Assembly (NCBI GenBank): GCA_947259925.1
Contig: CAMYOG010000006.1
Span: forward strand, 124,001-188,000
Length of the DNA stretch: 64,000 bases
Direction: 5' to 3'
Source of the DNA: Thermoanaerobaculia bacterium
GTDB taxonomy: Bacteria; Acidobacteriota; Thermoanaerobaculia; Multivoradales; JAHEKO01
Part shown: piece by piece, positions 1-9,129 of the stretch
How positions within the stretch are numbered: the first letter of the stretch is position 1
Layout of the letters: each line of letters starts with the position of its first letter
Position numbers and translations under genes: made by a program
The notes under the pieces: model-generated
Told to the model about the DNA's origin: nothing
Database searches by the model: none
What the model saw: only the letters and a program-made list of their open reading frames with translations

Positions 1-468
1 ACGGCGACCAAGGAGATCTTCCACATGCTGAGCGTGGATGACCTCGAGCACGATGAGCGCAAGTCGAAGTCGGTCGGCCAGGTGGTCTTCTGGATCGTCC
101 TGATGAACCTGGTCTTCTCGTTCGACTCGATCCTCTCAGCCATCGCGCTCACCGACGTCTTCTGGGTGATGGCGACGGCGATCGTCATCGGCGGGGCCCT
201 GATGATCTGGCTCGCCGATCGGGTGTCGACGTTTCTGCAGAAGAACCGGATGTACGAGGTGCTCGGGCTGTTCATCCTGTTCGTGGTCGGCATCATGCTC
301 CTGACCGAAGGCGGGCATCTTGCACACCTCACTCTCTTCGGCCAGGCGATCTCGCCGATGACCAAGACCACGTTCTACTTCGTGATCGGCGTGCTGGTGC
401 TGACCGACGTCGTCCAGTCGCGCTACCGGAAGAAGCTGATGCGACAGAAGGCGGGTGTTGCCACCTGA
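1..468 (+). CDS. TerC family integral membrane protein (5' end missing)
   Basis: The reading frame is open from the first base, so the start lies outside the window; the internal ATG at 25 is probably not the true start. About 155 codons remain and hold four hydrophobic segments. The first includes the F-S-F-D-S-I-L-S-A stretch typical of TerC proteins, where an acidic residue sits inside a membrane helix. A later segment reads YEVLGLFILFVVGIMLL, also TerC-like. The family is associated with metal-ion homeostasis, often manganese export or metal loading of exoenzymes, and tellurite resistance. The substrate cannot be told from this fragment. Confidence 0.85.
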   Translation, partial: TATKEIFHMLSVDDLEHDERKSKSVGQVVFWIVLMNLVFSFDSILSAIALTDVFWVMATAIVIGGALMIWLADRVSTFLQKNRMYEVLGLFILFVVGIMLLTEGGHLAHLTLFGQAISPMTKTTFYFVIGVLVLTDVVQSRYRKKLMRQKAGVAT

Positions 469-580
469 CGACCAAGCGACCCGGCCGGTCGCGCCGACGT
501 CCCGCGGCGAGTAGAGAGCTCGCTCGTGCTGTTTCGGGAGACAGATAGGCCCATTGCAGAACGGAAACAGGGAGATACAG

Positions 581-2089
581 ATGCCACGTTCGCTGCTCAT
601 GCTCATCACGTGCTTGCCGCTGGTCGCCCTCGAGCGATCGGCTGTCGCCGACGAAGAGTCGTTGTTCAATCCCTTCACGTACGACTACGCTACCGAGGCT
701 GCCATCGCTGCCGATATCGACGTGGACAATCCCGATCCGGCCCGGCTGCGCGAGATCTTTGCCAAGCGCAGAGCGCGTGTCATCGAAGCCATCCCTGCCG
801 GTGCGATGCTGGTTTTCTCGGTCGAGCGTGCGCAGGAGCGGCGACTCGAGTTCCAGGTGCCACACTCCGACAATCACGACTTCATCTACCTGACGGGCCT
901 GGACGGGATCGACAGCCTCGATTCCGCGATACTGCTGCTACCGGCACACGCCGAGGCCGGGGGGCGGCTCGATGAGGACCCGCGCGATCGCGTGGCCCTA
1001 TACACCTCCGGGGACGCCGCCGCCCTATCGAGTCGAACCGGTATCGCGGACGTGCGACCGTTCTCGAAGCTGGAGGAAGACCTGTCGGTGGCACTGACAG
1101 ACTTCCGCGACTGGCGCGTCACGCAGGTCCGTCGTTACCCCCTGGCCGCCGCGCTGTCGCGCGCCTGGGGCAGCCGCAACAAGGTTCTGTATCTCAATTA
1201 CCCGCGCTTCTTCCGCCTCGGCATGCCCGAACCGGCCCGTATCGAAACGTTCGAGCGCATCCGCCGGTTCTCGCCAGAGATCGCCCTGCGCGACTCGGCG
1301 GACATCCTGGACCAGGTGCGCATGCTGCAGGACTCCTGGTCATTGGCGAATCTGCGCCGCGCTGTCGAGATCACCAGCGACGGCGTGGTCGAGGCGCTGC
1401 GTGCGGCACGGCCCGGCATGACCGAGAAGGAGGTCATGGAGGTGATGGACTTCGTGTACAGGTACCACGGTGCGACGCTCGGCTTCCCGACCTCGGTGCG
1501 CCGCGAGACCGGCCACCGTCCCGAGGCCGAGCCGAGCGTCCCGGAGGGCTGGATCGAGTTCGTGCCGCGTTCTGGTGGCGCCGTCATCGAGTCCGGCGAC
1601 ATGGTCTGGACCGATACCGGTGCAGCCTTCAATCACTACTCGGCGGACATTCAGCGCAACATCCCGGTCGACGGCAGCTTCACTGCCGAGCAGCGTCGTC
1701 TGTACGAGATCGCTCTCGATGTGCAAACCACCGTCATCGAGATGGTACGACCGGGTGTCACCTGGTGGGAGCTACACGATCAGGCGATACAGATGCTGCG
1801 CGACGCGGGCGGCTACGACGTCGATTACTACTACGGCATCGGGCACTTCATCGGCATGGAAGTACACGACGAGGGCGACTACAGCGTGCCGTTGCAGCCG
1901 GGCATGGTGCTGTCCATCGAGCAGGGTGTGATGAAGCCCGGCGAGCCCCGCATCGCATTCGAGGACGACGTGCTGGTTACCGAAGAGGGATTCGAGTGGC
2001 TGAGCCGCAACATTCCGATCGAGATCGACGAGATCGAGCAGATCTCGAAGACGCCCAGCGCGTTCGACAGCTTTATCGAGGCTCGGTAG
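581..2089 (+). CDS. Secreted M24 family peptidase (Xaa-Pro aminopeptidase-like)
   Basis: This 502-residue protein is predicted to remove N-terminal residues before proline. An N-terminal signal peptide (MPRSLLMLITCLPLVA) implies export. The N-terminal half matches the creatinase/AMP_N-type domain. The C-terminal pita-bread domain shows the metal ligands in order: Asp in WTDTG, Asp in SADIQRN, His in GIGHFIG, Glu in LSIEQG and Glu in AFEDDVLVTEEG. The ATG at 581 follows a GGGAG motif; an upstream in-frame TTG at 554 would disrupt the signal peptide. It stands alone, convergent with the lipoprotein gene downstream. An exact peptide substrate cannot be assigned. Confidence 0.9.
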   Translation: MPRSLLMLITCLPLVALERSAVADEESLFNPFTYDYATEAAIAADIDVDNPDPARLREIFAKRRARVIEAIPAGAMLVFSVERAQERRLEFQVPHSDNHDFIYLTGLDGIDSLDSAILLLPAHAEAGGRLDEDPRDRVALYTSGDAAALSSRTGIADVRPFSKLEEDLSVALTDFRDWRVTQVRRYPLAAALSRAWGSRNKVLYLNYPRFFRLGMPEPARIETFERIRRFSPEIALRDSADILDQVRMLQDSWSLANLRRAVEITSDGVVEALRAARPGMTEKEVMEVMDFVYRYHGATLGFPTSVRRETGHRPEAEPSVPEGWIEFVPRSGGAVIESGDMVWTDTGAAFNHYSADIQRNIPVDGSFTAEQRRLYEIALDVQTTVIEMVRPGVTWWELHDQAIQMLRDAGGYDVDYYYGIGHFIGMEVHDEGDYSVPLQPGMVLSIEQGVMKPGEPRIAFEDDVLVTEEGFEWLSRNIPIEIDEIEQISKTPSAFDSFIEAR

Positions 2090-2115
2090 CGCTCGGTCCG
2101 GACCCGTTCTTCCGA

Positions 2116-2652
2116 CTACTCGCCCAACTCACTCAACACGCGCTGCACTTCGTCCGGGCCGCCCTCCCGCAGGACGTCACCCAGCCGGCCGGGAAGGTCC
2201 TTGCTGAGCGTTCCCTTGAGCCGGGCGTAGATCACCTTGTTCGGACCGGCGCCGACCACCACGAGATCCTGCACGCTGTCGCGCTTCGGCTTGATCAGCA
2301 CCAGTCCGGAGCGCTTCGGATTGTGCATTCGGACGATCTGGTCCCAGCCGCTCACCCGGATACGGGTGACGTCGATCGCCGGACCGGCCTCGTTCGGGGC
2401 CTGATAGACCGCTACCTGGAGGCTCTGGAGGCCGGCGAACGGCAGCTCGCCGTCCTCACCGGCCATGGCGCTCTTGATCAGGAGGGTGGTGAAGCGCCCG
2501 AGGTCGAGCTCGAAGGCGCTCAGGGGGTCGACTCCACGCTGGCGCGTGATCTCCTCGCGCATCAGCTCGGGGGAGAAGTTGGTGGCACAGGAAGGCAGCA
2601 GGAGAGCCACTGCCAGGACGGGGACGAGCTTCAGAAGATTCGAAGGTTTCAT
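2116..2652 (-). CDS. Putative lipoprotein, DUF4252-like
   Basis: A 178-residue protein starting MKPSNLLKL. A short hydrophobic signal ends in a lipobox (LLLPSC), so it is probably a lipid-anchored envelope protein. The mature part contains phrases such as IRVSGWDQIVRM and DLVVVGAGPNKVIYARLKG, which resemble DUF4252 proteins, a family of unknown function often found in Bacteroidota and Acidobacteriota. The start at 2652 is preferred because AAAAGG lies just upstream; an in-frame GTG at 2670 would place that site inside the gene. It is convergent with the M24 peptidase gene and divergent from the glycosyltransferase gene. Confidence 0.7.
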   Translation of the reverse strand: MKPSNLLKLVPVLAVALLLPSCATNFSPELMREEITRQRGVDPLSAFELDLGRFTTLLIKSAMAGEDGELPFAGLQSLQVAVYQAPNEAGPAIDVTRIRVSGWDQIVRMHNPKRSGLVLIKPKRDSVQDLVVVGAGPNKVIYARLKGTLSKDLPGRLGDVLREGGPDEVQRVLSELGE

Positions 2653-2815
2653 AGCGGCCTTTTCTAGCACGACATGTGCCAGGCGCTCTGACGGAATCAG
2701 CCACCGACCGGCTCGCGCGGACCGGACCGGGAGTCGATCCGGAAACTCGCACCGGCCAGGTCACGTATCCGTCGTGGAGCGGCCCGAACAGGCTAAGCTG
2801 GGCCGCCGCGCTGTG

Positions 2816-4369
2816 ATGACGAGCTCCGAGACGCCAGAGAGCCGGTTCTCCGGCCTGACGATCGCCCTGGCGATCGCCGGGGTCCAGCTCCTCCTGCACG
2901 TCGTTACCAACGGTACCTACGGCGTCTTTCGCGACGAGCTCTACTACCTCGACTGCGCCCGGCATCTCGACTGGGGATACGTCGACCAGCCGCCACTCTC
3001 CATCTGGCTGCTGGCGGCGACCCGAGCCTTGTTCGGCGAGTCGGTGCACGCGATCCGGCTCCTGTCGCAACTGGCCGGGGCCGGTTTGGTCGTCATCGCG
3101 GCGCTGATCGCTCGGGAGATGAACGGCGGCCGGCTCGCCCAGGGCGTCGCCGCGATCGCCGCCGCGGTAGCGCCCGGCGCGCTCGTCCTCTCGGGCTTCT
3201 TCTCCATGAACGCCTTCGACCTGATCGTCTGGGCGCTGCTGGCCTGGATCCTGGTGCGCATCGTGATCCGCGACGATCCGCGCCTCTGGCTCTGGTTCGG
3301 ATTGGTGGCGGGGATCGGCCTCTTCAACAAGACGAGCGTGCTCTTTCTCGGCTTCGGGATCGCGGTGGCGATCGTCCTCACCCCGCTGCGCCGGCATCTG
3401 AAGAGCTGGCAGCTCTGGGTGGGCGGCGCCGTGGCCCTTCTCTTCCTGGTGCCGTACGCGCTCTGGAACGCCGCTCACGACTGGCCGACGCTCGAGTTCA
3501 TGGCCAACGCCAAGAAGTACAAGATCGCTCGTATGACGCCGCTCGAGTTCTTCGGCGAGCAGGTAATGGCCAATAGCCCGCCCCTGGCGCCGGTCTGGCT
3601 CACCGGGCTGGTCTGGCTCTTTCTGCCGCGCGGCGGAGCGAGGTACAAGGCTCTCGGAACGGCGTTTGTCGCCATCTTCGCGCTCATGGTGGCGCTCAAG
3701 GTCAAGCCGTATTACCTCTTCCCCGCTTTTGCCGTGCTCTTCGCGGCCGGTGGCTGTGCGGTCGAGCAGCTCGTCGGTCGGCTCCGGCGCCCCGGAGCCC
3801 GAGCCGCGGCTACTCTCTTCGTCCTCTTCTGGGTGGTCTCGGCCGGTCTCATGACGCTGCCGCTCTCCATCCCCATCCTCGGCCCGGACGGCTTTCTCGC
3901 CTACCAGGCGAAGCTCGGCATGGGGCCCAAGCACTACGAGAACAACCCGGTCGGAGCGATGCCGCAGTACTTCTCGGACCGCTTCGGCTGGCCGAACATG
4001 GCCGCGGTGGTCGCCTCGGTCTGGGAGACGATGCCCGAGGCCGACCGCGAGCGCGCTGTGATCCTGGCCAGCAACTACGGCGAAGCGGGCGCGATCAACT
4101 ACTACGGGCGCACCCTCGGGCTACCTCGCGCCTACAGCACCCACAACAACCACCATCTCTGGGGACCGCCCGAGGCCGAGCCCGAGATCTTCGTCTACAT
4201 CGGCCGGCACCGCGAGGAGCACGATGAGCTGTTCGAGAGCGTCGAGGAGGTCGCCCGGGTGCACTCCACGTACGGCATGCCCTACGAGAGCGATCTACCG
4301 ATCCTGATCCTGCGCGGCCTGAAGCGGCCGCTGGCCGAGGTCTGGCCCGAGGTGAAGTCCTTTATCTAG
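2816..4369 (+). CDS. GT39/ArnT-like membrane glycosyltransferase
   Basis: A 517-residue polytopic protein of the lipid-linked-sugar glycosyltransferase superfamily (PMT/ArnT-like, GT-C fold). The first periplasmic loop carries the acidic motif FRDELYYLDCARHLDWGYVD, where the Asp-Glu pair matches the catalytic acidic position of the family. About ten hydrophobic segments follow, then a soluble C-terminal region. Such enzymes transfer sugars from polyprenyl-phosphate donors to lipids, glycans or proteins in the periplasm; the acceptor here is unknown. The ATG at 2816 is preceded immediately by an in-frame GTG. The stop overlaps by four bases the stop of the convergent OsmC gene. Confidence 0.85.
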   Translation: MTSSETPESRFSGLTIALAIAGVQLLLHVVTNGTYGVFRDELYYLDCARHLDWGYVDQPPLSIWLLAATRALFGESVHAIRLLSQLAGAGLVVIAALIAREMNGGRLAQGVAAIAAAVAPGALVLSGFFSMNAFDLIVWALLAWILVRIVIRDDPRLWLWFGLVAGIGLFNKTSVLFLGFGIAVAIVLTPLRRHLKSWQLWVGGAVALLFLVPYALWNAAHDWPTLEFMANAKKYKIARMTPLEFFGEQVMANSPPLAPVWLTGLVWLFLPRGGARYKALGTAFVAIFALMVALKVKPYYLFPAFAVLFAAGGCAVEQLVGRLRRPGARAAATLFVLFWVVSAGLMTLPLSIPILGPDGFLAYQAKLGMGPKHYENNPVGAMPQYFSDRFGWPNMAAVVASVWETMPEADRERAVILASNYGEAGAINYYGRTLGLPRAYSTHNNHHLWGPPEAEPEIFVYIGRHREEHDELFESVEEVARVHSTYGMPYESDLPILILRGLKRPLAEVWPEVKSFI

Positions 4370-4797
4370 GTGCCGACCAGGGCGGCGTCTTCGGGTCGCT
4401 TCGCCCGGAAGGTCGCGACGTCGAACTCCGGCGGCTCGAGGACGTGCCTCTTGACCGAGCACTGATCGATCGCGCGCAGGATCGACCGCTCGTACTTGTC
4501 GGGGAAGCCCTCGGGCAGGCCGACCCGGATCTTGACCCTCTCGACCAGCTTGGTCTCCCGGTTCTTCACCGGCTCGAGGAAGACCTCCAGCCCCTCCGTC
4601 GGCAGCTCGCGAGTCCGGCAGAAGGCGATGACGTAGTAGCCGGCGCAGGCCGCAATCGAGGTCAGGAAGAGGTCGAAGGGCGACGGCGCCTTCGCCGGTA
4701 TGCCCCGCTGCTCCGGCTGAGATGTCAGGATCGCGTGGCCCTTGTAGTGGGCCACGACGTCCGACCCACCCGGAAAGCTGAGCTCTACTCTCTGCAC
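4366..4797 (-). CDS. OsmC family protein
   Basis: About 143 residues with the OsmC/Ohr fold signature: an N-terminal beta region, then PSPFDLFLTSIAACAGYYVIAFCRTR, which contains the two redox-active cysteines in helical segments. OsmC proteins reduce organic peroxides with a peroxidatic Cys, although some members act in other roles. The closest architecture is the YhfA/OsmC-like branch rather than Ohr. The start is uncertain: GTG at 4797 begins at the conserved beta-strand, while the frame stays open to 4902 and would add about 35 poorly conserved residues. The 3' end overlaps the convergent glycosyltransferase gene by four bases. Confidence 0.8.
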   Translation of the reverse strand: MQRVELSFPGGSDVVAHYKGHAILTSQPEQRGIPAKAPSPFDLFLTSIAACAGYYVIAFCRTRELPTEGLEVFLEPVKNRETKLVERVKIRVGLPEGFPDKYERSILRAIDQCSVKRHVLEPPEFDVATFRAKRPEDAALVGT

Positions 4798-4944
4798 GCG
4801 GTCAGTCTGGCACGGCTGAACGAGGCCGCAACCACCCTTCGGAGGGGGCCTCCAGGTCAGAAGACCCGCCGTGAGTTCTCGGAGCGCGTATCTCCACTTC
4901 ACCTCTCCGGCTACGCCCCACCGCGCGCTGAGGGTGCGGGTGAC

Positions 4945-6228
4945 TCAGCGCGCCCGAATGTCGTAGGCGAACAGATTGTCCTGCTCGCGCAGGTAGAGCA
5001 TGCCGCCCGCGATCACCGGATGGGACCAGCTCTCCTTGCGCACGTCCGGGATCTCGAACGTGCCGTGCTCACGGTAACCCTCGGGCGTCGCCTCGACCAG
5101 GATCATCCGGCCGTTCTGATAGCGGAAGTAGATTCGACCGTCGGCGTAGGTGATCGCGGCGGAGTTCTTGCCGCTGTTGCGCTCCGGCCCCCACGCGACC
5201 TCGCCATCCTCCATCTTGACGGCGATCGGGAAGCCCATGTTGTGTCCGGTGCCGGTGTAGACGTGCCCCTCGTGCAGGATCAGGCCGCCGTGGTGGTTCT
5301 GCATCGTCTCGGGATCGATGAAGTAGACCTCCTCGGCCTGGACGCCATTCTCCCCACCGGGGCTGAGCTTGATGAGCGCCGAGCCGGTCCGGTAGCCGCT
5401 CGAAGCGAAGATGTAGTCGCCGTCGACCAGCGGGGTGGCGATGTTGGCGATATCGTTCGCGACTTTGTTGTAGCCCCAGAGGTACTTGCCGCTCTCGGCC
5501 TCGATGCCGATCACGCCGCGACCGATGAACTGAACGTACTGCTTGACCCCCGCGCCGTGCGAGATGACGACCGACGAGTAGCCCGCTCCGTACGCCCCCT
5601 GTGACCCGATGCGCCGGATCGGGGCCTTCCAGATCTCGGCTCCCGTCCTCTTGTCGAGGGCGACCAGCGCCACCTCGGAGATTCCCGGCGTCACGATCAC
5701 GCGGTCGCCGTCGACCAGGGGCGATTCGGCGTAGCGCCAGTCTGTCGTGCCCATCGCCTGCATCAGGTGGCTACCGTAGTCGTCCGGCAGCGAGCGGCTC
5801 CACACCTTCTCGCCGTCCGCGGCCTTCAGGCAGAAGACCTCACCCTCGGTGCTCATGACGTAGATGCGGTCGCCGTCGACCGTCGGGGTCGAGCGCGGAC
5901 CGAGGAACCGGTCGTTCCAGGTCGGGCCGATCTTCGTCTTCCAGATCGTGGCACCGTCGGTCCGGCCGAGCGCCATCGCGTACTGGCCGTCCTCGAGGTC
6001 TCCCAGGGTGTAGATCCGGTCGCCGGCGACGGCGACGCTGGAGTAGCCGCCACCGAGGCCGCCGACCCGCCAGGCCAGGGGCGGCCCCTCTTCAGGCCAG
6101 GCCTGCAGGAGACCCGTCTCCGGCGACCGGCCGTCGCGATTCGGGCCGCGCCATTGCGGCCAATCGGCGGCGAGCAGTGGGTTCAGGCTGAGGGTGGCCA
6201 GCAGGGCGGTCGTGATCGCGAGTCTCAT
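4945..6228 (-). CDS. Secreted PQQ-like beta-propeller repeat protein
   Basis: A 427-residue protein with a clear signal peptide (MRLAITTALLATLSLNPLLA) and then ADWPQWRGPNRDG, an N-terminal signature of secreted PQQ-type propellers common in Acidobacteriota and Planctomycetota. Repeated blades of the form G-D-R-I-Y-x-L/V and A-x-x-G-x-x-x-W-K (such as AADGEKVWSRSL and DKRTGAEIWKAPI) indicate a seven- or eight-bladed propeller like BamB or quinoprotein dehydrogenases. Dehydrogenase catalytic residues are not evident, so a binding or scaffolding role is as likely as catalysis. A strong GGAGGAG site precedes the ATG at 6228. Confidence 0.85.
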   Translation of the reverse strand: MRLAITTALLATLSLNPLLAADWPQWRGPNRDGRSPETGLLQAWPEEGPPLAWRVGGLGGGYSSVAVAGDRIYTLGDLEDGQYAMALGRTDGATIWKTKIGPTWNDRFLGPRSTPTVDGDRIYVMSTEGEVFCLKAADGEKVWSRSLPDDYGSHLMQAMGTTDWRYAESPLVDGDRVIVTPGISEVALVALDKRTGAEIWKAPIRRIGSQGAYGAGYSSVVISHGAGVKQYVQFIGRGVIGIEAESGKYLWGYNKVANDIANIATPLVDGDYIFASSGYRTGSALIKLSPGGENGVQAEEVYFIDPETMQNHHGGLILHEGHVYTGTGHNMGFPIAVKMEDGEVAWGPERNSGKNSAAITYADGRIYFRYQNGRMILVEATPEGYREHGTFEIPDVRKESWSHPVIAGGMLYLREQDNLFAYDIRAR

Positions 6229-6378
6229 CTCTCCTCCAGTCGGTCGTGAGTCGTCCCAAGCTTAGAACGGAAATCGCGCCTGGAAGTTCCGTCGCGTCGG
6301 ATTCTCCACCGACGTAGACGCTTCGGCAATCCCAACCGTATCTGCAACCAGACGGAGACCAACCCAGGAGTCGAGTCC

Positions 6379-6900
6379 ATGCGCAAACCGATCGCCCTCA
6401 TGCTCGCAGCCCTCATCGTTCTCCCGCCGCTCGCAGCGGCTGCCAGCTCGCCGCGCGAGGGGGATGACGGCGCCAACGTGCTGGTCAGACTGGTACTGAG
6501 GGACGGCGACCGCGAGCGACCGATCCAGGCGCTGGTGCTCGACGGTCAGCGCGTCCGCACCACCACCGGCTGGCGCGTGCCGATCGTAGAGCGGGTCGTC
6601 GACAGCAACGACGGTGGGCAGATGGCGTCGATCCAATACCAGGACATCGGCATGGGCGTCACCCTCCTTGTTCGAATCGTTGGAGCTGGCCGGATCCGTA
6701 TCAGCGGCGAAGTCGACCTCGGCCGGATCCAGGAGGGCGAACCGACGCGGGCCGAGGCGGTCGACGCGCCCACGGTCGCTTCCTTCCGGCACGTTTTCGA
6801 CGTGATGCTGGCCGATGGGGTGAGCACGACGCTCGCCGAGGTGCCGAAGCCCGACAGCGGATCGTCGACTCTGAGCATCACCGCCGACATTCAGGACTAG
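6379..6900 (+). CDS. Small secreted protein resembling an isolated secretin beta-domain
   Basis: A 173-residue protein with a signal peptide (MRKPIALMLAALIVLPPLAAA). The mature part is beta-rich. The order GQRVRTTTGWRVPI, then IQYQDIGMGVTLLVRIVGAGRIRISGEVDL, then PTVASFRHVFDVMLADGVSTTLAEV follows the layout of the secretin C-terminal domain: a G-x-x-vP segment, a Y-x-D-x-G-v-x-L segment and a final dG segment. It lacks the N-domains and the full length of a real secretin. This is a pattern judgement without a database search. CAGGAG precedes the ATG. It is followed 70 bases later by lpxD. No function can be assigned. Confidence 0.65.
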   Translation: MRKPIALMLAALIVLPPLAAAASSPREGDDGANVLVRLVLRDGDRERPIQALVLDGQRVRTTTGWRVPIVERVVDSNDGGQMASIQYQDIGMGVTLLVRIVGAGRIRISGEVDLGRIQEGEPTRAEAVDAPTVASFRHVFDVMLADGVSTTLAEVPKPDSGSSTLSITADIQD

Positions 6901-6970
6901 CGGCGGCGCCGGTCCACCTGCCGGACTGCTAGGATGGTCGCTTCCCGGCCGGGGAGACGGTGCTGTCCAG

Positions 6971-7999
6971 ATGTCTCAGCTCGGAATGACGCTCGAGGAG
7001 ATCCGCGCCTTCGCGGGCGAGGGCGAGATCGTCGGCTCGGCGAGCGTCTACTGCGAGTCGGTCGCCTCGCTGGAGCGAGCGACCGGCAACCAGCTGTCAT
7101 TCGTCAAGAGCCCGAAGTTCTTCGACGCGGCCCGCGAGAGCGCGGCCGGCGCTCTCCTGGTGCCGGAGAGGATCAGCGACCTCGACACGCCGCAGCTGGT
7201 CGTCGATGCGCCCTACGAGCTCTTCGGTCGCCTGTTGATGAAGATCGCCGAAGAGAAGCGGCGCCAGCCGGTCGGGGTCCATCCGCGCGCGATCGTCGAC
7301 GATTCCGCCATCCTCGGCGAGAACGTCACGATCGGCGCCGGAGCGGTCGTACGCGAAGGCGTCACGATCGGTCATCGGACGGTCCTCTATGCCGGCGTCT
7401 ACGTCGGCCAGCGCACGGTCGTTGGCGCTGACTCCGTCCTCCATCCCAACGTCGTGGTGATGGAAGACGTCACAATCGGCGATCGCGTGGTCATCCACGG
7501 CGGCACCGTGATCGGCGCGGACGGCTACGGCTACCTGCAGATCGAGGGCCGTCACCGCAAGATCCCCCAGATCGGCGCCATCGCCATCGCCGACGACGTC
7601 GAGATTGGAGCGCTGGTCACCATCGACCGGGCCACCCTCGAGACGACGGCGATCGGGCGCGGCACCAAGATCGGCGATCTCACTCACATCGCGCACAACT
7701 GCCAGGTGGGCGAAGATGTGCTCATCCTGCCCACGGTGGCGATCTCCGGATCAGTGACGATCGGCGACCGGGTAGTCTTCGCCGGTCGTGCCGGATGCTC
7801 GGACAACGTCGATATCGGCGAAGACGCCATCGTGGCCGCGACTTCGGTCGCCTTCCAGGACGTGCCCGCGGGCACCGCAGTCTGGGGCAACCCGGCTCGT
7901 GAAAAAGGCACCGAGATGCGTATACAGTCTTCACTCCGACGACTGCCGCAGATGGTGCGCGATCTGCGGGCCGTGAAGAAGAAGCTAGACCTACCATGA
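6971..7999 (+). CDS. lpxD: UDP-3-O-acylglucosamine N-acyltransferase LpxD
   Basis: A 342-residue enzyme of lipid A synthesis that transfers a 3-hydroxyacyl chain from acyl-ACP to the 2-amino group of UDP-3-O-acylglucosamine. The N-terminal uridine-binding domain (about residues 1-100) contains LSFVKSPKF. Left-handed beta-helix hexapeptide repeats follow (IGAGAVVREGVTIG and similar), with the catalytic histidine in HIAHNCQVG and the GRAGCSDNVDIG region. A short C-terminal helix closes the protein. Its last four bases overlap the fabH start (ATGA), suggesting translational coupling. It is good evidence for a lipopolysaccharide-bearing outer membrane. Confidence 0.95.
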   Translation: MSQLGMTLEEIRAFAGEGEIVGSASVYCESVASLERATGNQLSFVKSPKFFDAARESAAGALLVPERISDLDTPQLVVDAPYELFGRLLMKIAEEKRRQPVGVHPRAIVDDSAILGENVTIGAGAVVREGVTIGHRTVLYAGVYVGQRTVVGADSVLHPNVVVMEDVTIGDRVVIHGGTVIGADGYGYLQIEGRHRKIPQIGAIAIADDVEIGALVTIDRATLETTAIGRGTKIGDLTHIAHNCQVGEDVLILPTVAISGSVTIGDRVVFAGRAGCSDNVDIGEDAIVAATSVAFQDVPAGTAVWGNPAREKGTEMRIQSSLRRLPQMVRDLRAVKKKLDLP

Positions 8000-9081
8000 C
8001 CGCGTCACCCTCGTCCGTCATCGTCGGTACCGGCAGCTACATCCCCTCGCAGCGGGTACCGAACAGCGACTTTCTGGAGTCCCGGTTCTTCGAGGACTAC
8101 GGCAAGCCGTACGAGCCGTCGAACAACGGCAAGATCGTCGAGAAGTTCGGCGGTATCACCGACATCATCGAGCGGCGTTACGTCGCAGACGATCTGCAGG
8201 CGTCGGACATCGCCGCCGCCAGCGCCGCGGCCGCCCTGGAATCGTCCGGAATCGACGGCGAGACGCTCGAATACATCATCGTCGCGCACAACTTCGGTGA
8301 CGTCCGCGCCGATAACCGCCGATCCGATTTCGTGCCCAGCCTGGCGGCCAGGGTGAAGCAGAGGCTCGAGATCGAGAACCCGCGCTGCGTCGCCTACGAC
8401 CTGCCGTTCGGCTGTCCCGGCTGGCTCCAGGGGGTGATCCAGGCCGACTACTTCCTGCGCTCCGGCGATGCCCGGCGCGCCATGATCATCGGCACCGAGA
8501 CGCTGTCGCGGGTGTCCGACCCGCACGACCGCGACAGCATGCTCTACTCGGACGGCGCCGGCTGCGCCATTCTCGAGGCACGTCCGAGCTCGAAGCCGAT
8601 CGGCATCCTGTCGCACTCGGTCCGCTCGGACACCCTGGCCCACGCCGAGCTGATGTGGATGGGCAAGTCGTACAGGCCCGACTTCGAAGACGACACCCTG
8701 TTCCTCAAGATGCACGGCCGCAAGCTGTACGAGTACGCGGTCACCACCGTGCCGGGGGTCGTGGTCGAAAGCCTCGACAAGGCCGGCTTCTCCCTCGAGG
8801 ACGTCGACAAGATCCTGGTCCACCAGGCGAACGCCAAGATGAACGAAGCGATTCTCAAGCGGCTGTTCAAACGGTCGGGGATCGCCGAGATCCCGCCAGG
8901 GCTGATGCCGATGACGGTCTCGTTTCTCGGCAACAGCTCGGTCGCGACCCTGCCGACGCTGCTCGATCTGATCGTGCGGGGCGAGATGGAAGGGCAGAGT
9001 CTCGAGTCGGGTGACCTGGTGGTGTTCGCGGCGGTAGGCGCCGGAATGAACATCAACTCCGTCGTCTACAGCTGGGCCTGA
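7996..9081 (+). CDS. 3-oxoacyl-ACP synthase III family protein (FabH-like)
   Basis: A 361-residue thiolase-fold condensing enzyme. The KAS III triad is visible: Cys140 in LPFGCPGW, His276 in VHQANAKM and Asn313 in LGNSSVATLP. KAS III enzymes condense an acyl-CoA with malonyl-ACP to start fatty acid or related chains. The N-terminal insertion (SRFFEDYGKPYEPSNNG) and the position next to lpxD rather than other fab genes suggest a specialised KAS III paralogue, as seen in several phyla, rather than necessarily the housekeeping FabH. It overlaps lpxD by four bases. Confidence 0.85.
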   Translation: MTASPSSVIVGTGSYIPSQRVPNSDFLESRFFEDYGKPYEPSNNGKIVEKFGGITDIIERRYVADDLQASDIAAASAAAALESSGIDGETLEYIIVAHNFGDVRADNRRSDFVPSLAARVKQRLEIENPRCVAYDLPFGCPGWLQGVIQADYFLRSGDARRAMIIGTETLSRVSDPHDRDSMLYSDGAGCAILEARPSSKPIGILSHSVRSDTLAHAELMWMGKSYRPDFEDDTLFLKMHGRKLYEYAVTTVPGVVVESLDKAGFSLEDVDKILVHQANAKMNEAILKRLFKRSGIAEIPPGLMPMTVSFLGNSSVATLPTLLDLIVRGEMEGQSLESGDLVVFAAVGAGMNINSVVYSWA

Positions 9082-9129
9082 GTTCTCTCCCCCTCGCGCA
9101 GGTAGAAGGACACCGCCGACCGCGCCTCT

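Noticed and set aside
2456-3934. Long minus-strand open frame (492 codons) opposite the glycosyltransferase gene
   Set aside because: It is a high-GC antisense frame rich in Arg, Glu and Gly with no domain, covering a clear membrane enzyme on the plus strand.
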